From assembly GCA_019634635.1 (NCBI GenBank), contig JAHCBB010000010.1, forward strand, positions 62,001 to 126,000: a stretch of 64,000 nt of DNA. Direction: 5' to 3'. This DNA comes from Verrucomicrobiia bacterium (GTDB lineage Bacteria > Verrucomicrobiota > Verrucomicrobiia > Limisphaerales > UBA9464). The notes beneath the pieces are model-generated. The model made no database searches, had not been told where the DNA came from, and worked only from the letters and a program-made list of their open reading frames with translations. The position numbers and the translations under genes are program-made. Positions 41,833 through 48,966 of this stretch are shown piece by piece (within the stretch, counting starts at the first letter, position 1; the number at the start of each line of letters is the position of its first letter).

Positions 41833-42477
41833 TCAGACAGAGGCAACCAGCGCGTCCAGCAAGGTGTCGCGGGTGGTCAGGATCCGGGTTTCGGCATCAC
41901 GCCGCAGCCAGACAAAGTCGGTGCCACAAGCGGGACCATTGACGACGCAGGCGTCGGTGCGCGCCTCCGCCATTTGTGCCTCGCCGCGGGCCACGGCGTC
42001 CGCACGGGTTCCGTCCGCCTCATACTTCCAGCCCGTGATCCGGGCGTTGGGAAACCAGGATCGGAGCTGCCCAAGGATCTTCGGGGTGGGCTCGAGTTCC
42101 GCGACGAGCACGCCGCCACGGGTGTCCACCTTGCCGCAGGTCGCCGGTTGCAGGGTGCCATCGGGGAGCGACGTCGAGAGGCGGCGGACGGCGAAATCGC
42201 CGACGGCGGCTGCATGAAACACCGCGGTGGGATCCGGACCCGACCATTGACGCAGCGCCTCCGCCAGGGACGCCCCGGTGCTGAACGGGGCGACGGAAAC
42301 CGCCCAGAGAGGGGCGCGCCATGTGGCGGTTTCCGAGAGCAGCAGGCGCACGTCGTGCCCGGCGAGGGCCAGTGCGTTGGCGAGGCGGCCTCCCAGGGAT
42401 CCGGTGGAGAAGTTGGTGAGCCGCCGCACCTGGTCGAGCGGCTCCCAGGTGGGGCCCGCGGTGACGATGCAGCGCAT
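41833..42477 (-). CDS. coaB: Stand-alone phosphopantothenate-cysteine ligase (CoaB-like)
   Basis: 214 aa. It matches the C-terminal (CoaB) half of the bacterial Dfp protein: CIVTAGPTWEPLDQVRRLTN with FSTGSLGGRLANALA, AVFHAAAVGDFAVRR, and a DACVVNGPACGTDFVW segment where Dfp proteins have D-x-VxxN. Residues that grip the nucleotide and cysteine can be recognised, and the N-terminal CoaC decarboxylase half is absent from this gene. CoaB joins cysteine to phosphopantothenate using CTP or ATP in coenzyme A synthesis. A separate coaC would be needed elsewhere. It lies 62 bases after rplS on the same strand, possibly in one transcript. Confidence 0.85.
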   Translation of the reverse strand: MRCIVTAGPTWEPLDQVRRLTNFSTGSLGGRLANALALAGHDVRLLLSETATWRAPLWAVSVAPFSTGASLAEALRQWSGPDPTAVFHAAAVGDFAVRRLSTSLPDGTLQPATCGKVDTRGGVLVAELEPTPKILGQLRSWFPNARITGWKYEADGTRADAVARGEAQMAEARTDACVVNGPACGTDFVWLRRDAETRILTTRDTLLDALVASV

Positions 42478-42539
42478 GTCCAGCCGATTGCGCAGCCTTG
42501 GCCGTCGTTTCCCCCGGCCCTTGCCGGCCCCAGAGTGTC

Positions 42540-42917
42540 CTACTTGGAGGCGCCGGCGCCGTGCAGATCCTTGTCCTTGACCGCCATGGCGCCCTTGCCA
42601 ATGCGCTGGCGCAGGTAGGTCAATTTGGCGCGGCGCACCTTGCCCTGACGCTCCACCTCCACCTTTTCGATCCGGGGCGAATGGGTCGGGAAAATCCGCT
42701 CCACCCCCTCGCCGTAGCTGATGCGGCGGACGGTGAACGTCTGGTTGAGGCCGCGGGCGCGGATGCCGATGACCACGCCGGCGAAGACCTGAATCCGCTC
42801 CTTGTCGCCCTCCACCACGCGGGTGTGGACGCGGACGCTGTCTCCCACGTTGAACTTGAGCGGTTCCTTGCGGAACTGCTCGGACTCGATCTTGTCAAAC
42901 AGTGCGGCTTTGTTCAT
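42540..42917 (-). CDS. rplS: 50S ribosomal protein L19
   Basis: 125 aa from the ATG at the complement of 42915-42917. The core [21 protein letters not shown], the [21 protein letters not shown] strand pair and the [19 protein letters not shown] end leave no doubt. The C-terminus is longer than in E. coli ([14 protein letters not shown]). L19 sits at the 30S-50S interface. It follows trmD by 11 bases in the run rpsP-khpA-trmD-rplS. Confidence 0.97.
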   Translation of the reverse strand: MNKAALFDKIESEQFRKEPLKFNVGDSVRVHTRVVEGDKERIQVFAGVVIGIRARGLNQTFTVRRISYGEGVERIFPTHSPRIEKVEVERQGKVRRAKLTYLRQRIGKGAMAVKDKDLHGAGASK

Positions 42918-42928
42918 GGCGCTTTTCC

Positions 42929-43639
42929 TCAATCAGTGATGGCGGGACGAGCCCACCGGAATTGTTCCCAAAGGTCCGGGCGCCGCAGGGCGGTGCGCCG
43001 GACGGCCTGGGCCCGCCGCCATCGCTCGATGGCGGCATGGTTTCCAGACTGCAATACGGACGGCACCGGCCAGCCGCGGAACTCGGCGGGCCGGGTGTAC
43101 TGCGGATACTCGAGCAACCCATGGCTGAAGGATTCGTCCAGACTGCTGGCGTCATCCCCCAGCGCACCGGGCAGAAGCCGGGTCACGGCGTCCACGATCA
43201 CCATGGCCGGCAGATTGCCGTTCGTGAGCACGTAGTCGCCGATGCTGAGTTCGTCGTCCGCAAGGTGTTCGCGAACCCGTTCATCGTACCCTTCGTAACT
43301 GCCGCACACCAGCAGGAACCCCGGCAGGGCGGCGAGTTCACGAGCCACGGCCTGGGTGAAGGGGCGTCCGCAGGGTCCGGTGAGGATCACCCTCAGCTCG
43401 GACCCGCTCGCGCCCCGGAGGGCCTCGACGGCTTCAAAGATCGGCTCCGGTTTCAGGACCATTCCCGGCCCGCCACCGTAGGGCGTGTCGTCCACCGTCC
43501 GGTGACGGTCGTGCGTCCACGCCCTCAAATCATGAATCCTCAGGTCGAGGATCCCCGCGGTCCGTGCCCTCCGGACGATGCTTTCGTCCAATGGGCCCGC
43601 GAACATCGCGGGAAACAGGGTCAGGACTTCGATCTTCAT
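42929..43639 (-). CDS. trmD: tRNA (guanine-N1-)-methyltransferase TrmD
   Basis: 236 aa from the ATG at the complement of 43637-43639; the open frame extends to 43870, but [13 protein letters not shown] is the family start. The SPOUT knot signature follows: [58 protein letters not shown] ([16 protein letters not shown]), and [19 protein letters not shown]. TrmD methylates G37 next to the anticodon and prevents frameshifting. It lies between khpA (46 bases) and rplS (11 bases). RimM, usually just before trmD, is absent here. Confidence 0.96.
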   Translation of the reverse strand: MKIEVLTLFPAMFAGPLDESIVRRARTAGILDLRIHDLRAWTHDRHRTVDDTPYGGGPGMVLKPEPIFEAVEALRGASGSELRVILTGPCGRPFTQAVARELAALPGFLLVCGSYEGYDERVREHLADDELSIGDYVLTNGNLPAMVIVDAVTRLLPGALGDDASSLDESFSHGLLEYPQYTRPAEFRGWPVPSVLQSGNHAAIERWRRAQAVRRTALRRPDLWEQFRWARPAITD

Positions 43640-43685
43640 GGCGTCGGGCGGGCGTGACCCTGATGGCCCGCGGGGGCGGTTGCTG

Positions 43686-43919
43686 CTACTCGTCGGCCAG
43701 TTCGAGCGTGCAACGGGCTCCCGTCTTCTGGGCGCCCACCTGCAGAAGGGAACGGATTGCCTGGATGGTGGATCCGCGTCGGCCGATGATCTTCCCGGCG
43801 TCGCCCGGGGCGAGGTGCAGGCGGTAGGCCTGCACGCCGGCGCGGTCCTCCACCTCCACGCGAACCTCATCGGGGTGGTTCACGAGGCGCTTCACGACGT
43901 ATTCGATGAAGGCCTGCAC
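43686..43919 (-). CDS. khpA: KH domain RNA-binding protein KhpA
   Basis: 77 aa, the normal length. A single KH domain fills the protein, with [20 protein letters not shown] before the loop [18 protein letters not shown] (GxxG motif) and [14 protein letters not shown] at the end. KhpA binds RNA as a partner of KhpB and belongs to the rpsP-trmD neighbourhood in many bacteria. A gap of 60 bases with strong G-runs on the plus strand separates it from rpsP. Confidence 0.95.
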   Translation of the reverse strand: MQAFIEYVVKRLVNHPDEVRVEVEDRAGVQAYRLHLAPGDAGKIIGRRGSTIQAIRSLLQVGAQKTGARCTLELADE

Positions 43920-43979
43920 GGGGGGGTGGGGGGATTGGGGGCCGTCGGGACGTGCTGCGGGACGCGAGTGGGATCGCCG

Positions 43980-44237
43980 TCAGGCGGCCACCGGCGTGGA
44001 ACGGCGCTGCTTGCGGATCATGCTGGCGACCGTGTCGCTGGGCAGGGCCCCGACGCCAAGCCAGTAGTCCACCCGGTCGAGCTTGAGGTTGAAATTGGTC
44101 CCTGCCTGGCGCGGCTGGTAGGTGCCGATTTCCTCGATGCACTTGCCATCGCGCGGGCTGCGACCATCGGCCACCACCACCCGGTAAATGGGGTTGTTCT
44201 TCGCGCCGACGCGCTTCAAACGGATCTTGACGGACAT
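43980..44237 (-). CDS. rpsP: 30S ribosomal protein S16
   Basis: 85 aa from the ATG at the complement of 44235-44237. The start MSVKIRLKRVGAKNNPIYRV, the VADGRSPRDGKCIEEIGTYQP motif and KLDRVDYWLGVGALPSDTV are typical. S16 binds 16S rRNA early in 30S assembly. It is the first gene of the run with khpA, trmD and rplS. Its promoter must lie in 44238-44561. The Ffh gene that precedes rpsP in some genomes is not here. Confidence 0.97.
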   Translation of the reverse strand: MSVKIRLKRVGAKNNPIYRVVVADGRSPRDGKCIEEIGTYQPRQAGTNFNLKLDRVDYWLGVGALPSDTVASMIRKQRRSTPVAA

Positions 44238-44561
44238 AATTCGAATTGCATGAGCCGGTGGAATGCCGGCGGTTTCCCCGAAACGGAACGCCGAAAGTGA
44301 CGAGGTGCGTTTTGGGTTGCAAGCCCCGTTTTCCCGTTTTGCAGCCAGATTCCGAGGCCGGACCCGGCGACGGATCCACGCCGGAGCCGGAAGGTACCAT
44401 TTCTCCGCGGTGGCGTTCAGCCGTGCCGCGGCGCGATGGCCCCAATCAAAACGGGTTCGTGACGCGGGTCCAGGGCATCGCATCCAGACCGCGACATCGG
44501 CGGGCCAGGAAATTTCCAGTGAGGTGCCATCCGCCGTCGCGATCTCCCGGATGGCCAGCCC
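44238..44561. other. Intergenic region upstream of rpsP, 324 bases
   Basis: No gene or RNA is supported. It separates the end of the ECF sigma gene (stop at 44562) from the rpsP start on the same strand and should contain the rpsP promoter and leader. On the minus strand a TTGCAA (complement of 44308-44313, approximate) is a weak -35 candidate without a clear -10. Confidence 0.4.
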
Positions 44562-45848
44562 TCAAGCCAGCGCTGCGGCGCATTCCTCAAAACGACGTTG
44601 GAGGAACTCCCGCTCGGATTTCACCTCAGCGAGCTGCGACGCCTTGCGGAACCAGCCGGCAGCCGTCAACAGGTCGCGGCGACGACACTCCAGTTCCCCC
44701 AGCACCGCGTACAGCAGGTAGTAGCCCTCCAGTTTGTCGCGGTCTGGAATGGCCGCGACGGCATCCAATCCGGCGCGCGGACCCGCCACGCAGGCCACGA
44801 CGATGGCGCGGTTCAGCGCCACCACCGGCGAAGCGTCGAACTCCATCAACTGGTCGTACAGTTCAAGGATCCGGCGCCAGTCCGTCTGCCCGTCGCTGGG
44901 CGCGACGGTGTGACAGGCGGCGATCCCGGCCTGGAGGTGGTAGGTGGACACCGTGTCGCCGGCGGCCGAACGGGCGAGGTGAAAAATCCCCCGGGCGATG
45001 GCCGTACGATCCCAGCGGGAACGGTCCTGCTCCCTCAGGCGAAGCAGATGCCCCGCATCGTCCACCCGGGCGGGAAGGCGGGCCGCGTTCAACAGCATCA
45101 CGGCCAGCAGCGCGTGGGTCCTGGGCTGGTCGCCTGCGGGATGATCCGCCAGCAGCGACGTCAGACGGATCGCCTCGCGGCAGATGTCCTCCCGGACCAA
45201 CCGGTCGCCCACCGACGCCTTGTAGCCCTCGTTGAAGAGCAGGTAGAGCGTGCGCAGCACGCCATCGAGACGGGGTGCAAGCGCCCCGCCTTCCGGGATC
45301 TCGAACGGGATGGCGGCGTCGCGGATGGACTGCCGGGCGCGCGTGAGGCGCTTGGTGATCGCGGCTTCGGTCGAGAGAAAGGCGCGGCTGATCTCCGTCA
45401 CGCCGAATCCGCACAGGGTCTTCAGTGCCAGCGCGGCCTGGGCCTTGGCCGGCACCTCGGGATGGCAGCAGACGAACATCATCCGCAGGCAGTCGTCGGT
45501 GATCCCCGCCTCGAAGGCGTCCGATGCGTCGGGCGCGTCGGGTGCGGACGCGGAGCGGTCGAAGACGCGGACGATCTCCGCCTCCTTTTCGCGGAAGCGC
45601 CGCTCGCGCCGGACGACGTCCAACGCCCGATTCCGCGCGGCGCGGAGGATCCAGGCGGAAGGGTCTTTCGGAATGCCCTGAAACGGCCACGTCTGGAGTG
45701 CGCGGGCCAGGGCGTCCTGAACGACATCTTCGACGAGCGTGAGATTGCCGACGCCAAAGACGTGCGTAAGGATGGCCACCATCCTGGCCGATTCATGACG
45801 GAAGAGGTGCTCCACCGTGCCCGGGACTTCGGAGGAGGACGAATGCAC
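44562..45848 (-). CDS. ECF42-type RNA polymerase sigma factor (with C-terminal DUF6596)
   Basis: 428 aa from a GTG at the complement of 45846-45848; the open frame runs to 45986 but would overlap the DUF1428 gene by 76 bases. Region 2 has MVAILTHVFGVGNLTLVEDVVQDAL and AWILRAARNRALDVVRRE, region 4 has ALALKTLCGFGVTEISRAFL, AEAAITKRLTRARQ (read STEAAITKRLTRARQ). The long C-terminal part (TLYLLFNEGYKASVGD, ARAAGDTVSTYHLQ region, VALNRAIVVA) is the TPR-like extension of the ECF42 group. Such sigma factors do not depend on an anti-sigma factor and are encoded with YCII/DGPF proteins. Here three partners (VOC, YCII, DUF1428) precede it on the same strand. Confidence 0.9.
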   Translation of the reverse strand: MHSSSSEVPGTVEHLFRHESARMVAILTHVFGVGNLTLVEDVVQDALARALQTWPFQGIPKDPSAWILRAARNRALDVVRRERRFREKEAEIVRVFDRSASAPDAPDASDAFEAGITDDCLRMMFVCCHPEVPAKAQAALALKTLCGFGVTEISRAFLSTEAAITKRLTRARQSIRDAAIPFEIPEGGALAPRLDGVLRTLYLLFNEGYKASVGDRLVREDICREAIRLTSLLADHPAGDQPRTHALLAVMLLNAARLPARVDDAGHLLRLREQDRSRWDRTAIARGIFHLARSAAGDTVSTYHLQAGIAACHTVAPSDGQTDWRRILELYDQLMEFDASPVVALNRAIVVACVAGPRAGLDAVAAIPDRDKLEGYYLLYAVLGELECRRRDLLTAAGWFRKASQLAEVKSEREFLQRRFEECAAALA

Positions 45849-45910
45849 GCCGGTGATGGAATGAACTGGCGGCGAGGGGCGAAAAGCCGCCCCGCCGCGC
45901 TCCCGTGGGA

Positions 45911-46276
45911 TCAGGTCGCGACGACGGACTGGAATCCGCCGTAGGCCATGCGCTTGCAGTCGAAGGGCGCGCCCTCCGCGTCGCACATCATCTTCAAACG
46001 CTCGTCGGCCATGACCCTCGCGTTCACCGCGTCGCGCTGTGCCCGGGACTTGTAGGTGATCCAGGAAAAGAAGACCGTCTCATCCTCTCTGGCCTTTGCC
46101 AGCTTGGGGAAGGGGATGCCGAACTTCACGTCGGAGTCTTCCGCGACGCATTCGCGCACTTCGAGCGCGCCGTGCTCGAGGTAGATCCTGGCCACCTTCC
46201 GTGCCAGGGCGGTGTACGTGGTCACCTTGTTCCTGGGCACGGGGATGACGAATCCGTCCACATAGAGCTTGGGCAT
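45911..46276 (-). CDS. DUF1428 family protein (YbaA-like)
   Basis: 121 aa from the ATG at the complement of 46274-46276. The family start YVDGFVIPVPRNKVTTYTAL and the middle GALEVRECVAEDSDVKFGIPFP are clear, followed by VFFSWITYKSRAQRDAVNARVM. DUF1428 has a ferredoxin-like (dimeric alpha-beta barrel) fold and unknown activity. It lies 52 bases after the YCII gene and 62 bases before the ECF sigma gene, a typical place for stress-related accessory proteins of ECF42 systems. Confidence 0.88.
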   Translation of the reverse strand: MPKLYVDGFVIPVPRNKVTTYTALARKVARIYLEHGALEVRECVAEDSDVKFGIPFPKLAKAREDETVFFSWITYKSRAQRDAVNARVMADERLKMMCDAEGAPFDCKRMAYGGFQSVVAT

Positions 46277-46328
46277 GGGGGTGTGTGTGGTTGCTGGTGT
46301 GTTGTGGTGGCCGAAAGGGAGGAATGGC

Positions 46329-46739
46329 TCAAACGGCCAGCGGTGCATGCCGGGCTTCGACGCCCGCGTCCTGGGCCACGCCGCAGATGCCGGCAACCGG
46401 CCGGACCTCAACGATGGCGCCATGGGGCAGTCCGGGGCACTGCTGAGCGATGGCGACGGCTTCCACCTCGGTTTTCACCGTCAGGAGGAAGTAGCCGCCG
46501 ATGGCCTCCTTGGCCTCGGCAAACGGGCCGTCCGCGACCATGCGGCCGCCGGCACCGGTGATGACCTTGCCCCCGTTTTCCAGCGGACTGCCGCCGGCGA
46601 CCCTGCCCTCGCGGCGGAGGCGCTCGAACCACGCCATCCAGTCGCCAACGACCTGCTGCATTTGTCCGGGTGACAGGCCCTTGTGCCAGTCGGTGCCGCG
46701 GAAGATGAGGAGATAACCGTTCTCGGAGGTGTTGCTCAT
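46329..46739 (-). CDS. YCII-related DGPF domain protein
   Basis: 136 aa. The DGPF family motif is present in MVADGPFAEAKEAIGGYFLL, preceded by the strand YLLIFRGTDWHKGLSP and followed by AVAIAQQCPGLPHGAIVEVRPV. YCII/DGPF proteins have a dimeric ferredoxin-like fold and are the standard neighbours of ECF42 sigma factors. The activity is unknown, though a redox or small-molecule role has been suggested. It lies between the VOC and DUF1428 genes with 42 and 52 bases. Confidence 0.92.
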   Translation of the reverse strand: MSNTSENGYLLIFRGTDWHKGLSPGQMQQVVGDWMAWFERLRREGRVAGGSPLENGGKVITGAGGRMVADGPFAEAKEAIGGYFLLTVKTEVEAVAIAQQCPGLPHGAIVEVRPVAGICGVAQDAGVEARHAPLAV

Positions 46740-46781
46740 GGGAGAATTCCTTGCGGTGAGGTGTCGGGAAACCGTCCCGGT

Positions 46782-47228
46782 TCACGGGCAGGCTTCGGGC
46801 AGCACGATGACCATCCACATCAGGCCGAAGCGGTCCGTGACCATGCCGAACGAGGGCGAATAAAAGGTCTTGCCCAGTGGCATGACCACCTGGCCTCCGT
46901 CGGACAACGCGGCGAAGGCGCGTTCGCTCGCGGGAATGTCCGCCACGGTCAGCGTCAGGGCGAAACCGCTGAAGTCCGGCTTCCCCGAGCATTGGCCGTC
47001 CGAAGCCATCAGGACAGTCTCGCCGATGCGGAAGGCCGCATGCATCACCTTGTCGGGCGGCAGTGCCGGCATGGTGCCGCAACCGGTCGGCTCGGGGCTT
47101 TCCTTGTAGCGCATGAGGGCCGTGATCGCGGCGCCGAGCTTGTCCTTGTAGAAGTGGAGCGCGGCTTCGCAGGAGCCCTCGAAGAAGAGGTACGGTTGGA
47201 CGGAGGGTGAGGATTTGGACGCATTCAT
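46782..47228 (-). CDS. VOC family protein (PhnB-like)
   Basis: 148 aa. The first strand SSPSVQPYLFFEGSCEAAL and the repeat structure (KVMHAAFRIGETVLMASDG, VMPLGKTFYSPSFGMVTDRF, GLMWMVIV) match the PhnB/DUF3335-like branch of the vicinal oxygen chelate superfamily. The usual metal ligands of glyoxalases cannot be assigned with certainty, so the activity is unknown. It is the first gene of the four-gene ECF42 unit, with a candidate promoter 38 bases upstream. Confidence 0.9.
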   Translation of the reverse strand: MNASKSSPSVQPYLFFEGSCEAALHFYKDKLGAAITALMRYKESPEPTGCGTMPALPPDKVMHAAFRIGETVLMASDGQCSGKPDFSGFALTLTVADIPASERAFAALSDGGQVVMPLGKTFYSPSFGMVTDRFGLMWMVIVLPEACP

Positions 47229-47265
47229 GGAATTGTGCTGGTCGAGAGGTTGTCTCTCGCTGCCA

Positions 47266-47293
47266 GGACGAACGGGCCGGGTGGTTCAGGACA
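47266..47293 (-). promoter_or_regulatory. Candidate ECF42-dependent promoter
   Basis: Reading the minus strand, TGTCCT (complement of 47288-47293) and CGTC (complement of 47267-47270) are separated by 17 bases and lie about 38 bases before the VOC start. ECF42 promoters described in Streptomyces have TGTCGA and CGA/TC elements, which these resemble. Autoregulation of the operon by its own sigma factor would fit. Confidence 0.4.
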
Positions 47294-47341
47294 ATCGGGA
47301 CGAACTTTTTTGCGGAGTGCAGGCGATGGCCTCCGTCGGAC

Positions 47342-48832
47342 TCAGTACTGGTGCGTGGACTCCATCTCGATGATGGGGCGCGTGAACTGGTCCGAGACGA
47401 GCTCGGTACGGAACCGGGCGTCGGCGCGCTGCAGCGCCCGGACGACCACCTGCCACTCGACGGTCGTCTTGGCGGGCAACACCTCGAGGGGCTCGAACTG
47501 GAGCCTCCGGTTTTGAACGTCTGCGCGGGTGGGGCCGTAGCAGGACACGTAGGCCTGGGCGGGCGGCAGCAGGCAGGTCAGACGGATCTGTGTGACATCG
47601 GAGGACCCCTGGTTGGTGGCCGTGATCACGTAGGTGACCTCCTCGCCCACCTGGATGGGATCGGCGAGGTCCACCACCTCCAGAAGGAACCCCGGCACTC
47701 CCTGGATTTCGCTGGAGCAGGTGGCGGTCACGGCCGCCGCACATTTCCCGTTTGCGGTGGCGCCGAAGGTGAAGACCCCCGTCACCGTCCGTGGCGCCAG
47801 CGTGGCGCAGACGCTCCGGCTCTCGCCAGGGTCGAGGGCTGCCAGTTGCCAGGTGATCTCGCGACCTGCGGCGACGCCACCGTCCGAGGCGAAATCGAGC
47901 ACGGCCTCCTCGGGCAGCTGCAGGGACACCGTGGGTGCGATTTCCGTGGCGTCTCCAGTGTTCCGGACCGTGAGGCACAATTCGATCGGACGCCCGATCG
48001 GCACCTGGCGCGGCGCGTTGCATTCGAGGCTGAGGACCGGCGCGAGCACCCGGGTGGTGCTGGTTGCCCGCCCCGTGGCCCCCTCGGCAGTGGTGACCGT
48101 GGCCACGTTCTCGAACGTCCCCGGCACGCTCGCAAACATGGAGAACTTCAGCTCACGTCCCTCCCCGGGCCGCAGGGATCCGGCGTCCATGGCCACAAGC
48201 GTCCGTCCGTCCCGGAGGCGGAATCCCGGCGGCAGCGTGTCCTCGATGCGTACGCCCGAGACTGGCACGCCACCGGTGTTGCGCACCGTCACGCGGACTT
48301 CGACGGGGAGACAGAGATCCACGGCCTCCGGGGCAAATTTCTGCACCTCGATCCGAGGCGGCTCCGGGCCCAGGTCTTCCACAAAGAAATTGGAGCACGC
48401 CTTGGGGGTGATGCAGCGGTAGCGGCGCCCGCGGGAGTTGAAGGAGAATTCGAAGGCTTCCGCCGGCGCGTCCCCGGCCCAGAGCACCTCCTGGAGTGCA
48501 ATCGGACGTCCGTTCTCCCGTGCGGACATGAAGGGCATGATGGCGCCAACGGGTATTTCGATCCCGGTGATTTCGGCCGTGGCGGCTGCGCGAAGGAGAT
48601 CCTCGGGATACCCGGGCCAGTTCACCTGGTGGAGGATGATCGCGAAGTCCGCGCGCAGCTTCGGATCGCGAAACCGTTCCCTCAGCTCCTCCGGTGTCGT
48701 CACCGGGGGCGCAAAGCGCGTGTCCGGATGCCCAAGCCGGGTCGCCCGGTGCAGTTGGGCATGAACGACGCCGGACAGGCACAGCAGCAACCCGGTGACC
48801 AGCGCCGCACGGATGCGCATCGTGACATTCAC
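47342..48832 (-). CDS. Secreted cysteine-rich DUF11 domain protein (OmcB-like)
   Basis: 496 aa; MRIRAALV (complement of 48818-48820) is an alternative start. The signal peptide is followed by a 150-residue unassigned part, then repeated DUF11 domains: VEVRVTVRNTGGVPVSGVRIEDTLPPGF, ELCLTVRNTGDATEIAPTV-like strands, and EVTYVITATNQGSSDVTQIR. Ten cysteines sit in the mature protein at the strand edges (CITPKAC, DLCLP, LECN, ELCL, VCAT, GKC, ATC, LTC, SCY). The pattern recalls the large cysteine-rich outer-membrane protein of the related Chlamydiae. A structural, disulfide-linked role in the envelope is a reasonable inference. Confidence 0.8.
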   Translation of the reverse strand: MNVTMRIRAALVTGLLLCLSGVVHAQLHRATRLGHPDTRFAPPVTTPEELRERFRDPKLRADFAIILHQVNWPGYPEDLLRAAATAEITGIEIPVGAIMPFMSARENGRPIALQEVLWAGDAPAEAFEFSFNSRGRRYRCITPKACSNFFVEDLGPEPPRIEVQKFAPEAVDLCLPVEVRVTVRNTGGVPVSGVRIEDTLPPGFRLRDGRTLVAMDAGSLRPGEGRELKFSMFASVPGTFENVATVTTAEGATGRATSTTRVLAPVLSLECNAPRQVPIGRPIELCLTVRNTGDATEIAPTVSLQLPEEAVLDFASDGGVAAGREITWQLAALDPGESRSVCATLAPRTVTGVFTFGATANGKCAAAVTATCSSEIQGVPGFLLEVVDLADPIQVGEEVTYVITATNQGSSDVTQIRLTCLLPPAQAYVSCYGPTRADVQNRRLQFEPLEVLPAKTTVEWQVVVRALQRADARFRTELVSDQFTRPIIEMESTHQY

Positions 48833-48966
48833 ACCGGGTAATTTGTTCGGACCCAGGCCGAAGAACCAGCCAATAGTGAGGAAGGCGCCGGCCGGACGCA
48901 GGGGTTCCGCGATAGTCCGCGGACTGCGGGTTTGACCCCGTGGTCGGCGCTGCCGGAGTCTCCCGC

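Noticed and set aside
43640..43870. N-terminal extension of trmD over the khpA gene
   Set aside because: The extension overlaps khpA in another frame and lacks homology; the [10 protein letters not shown] start is the family start.
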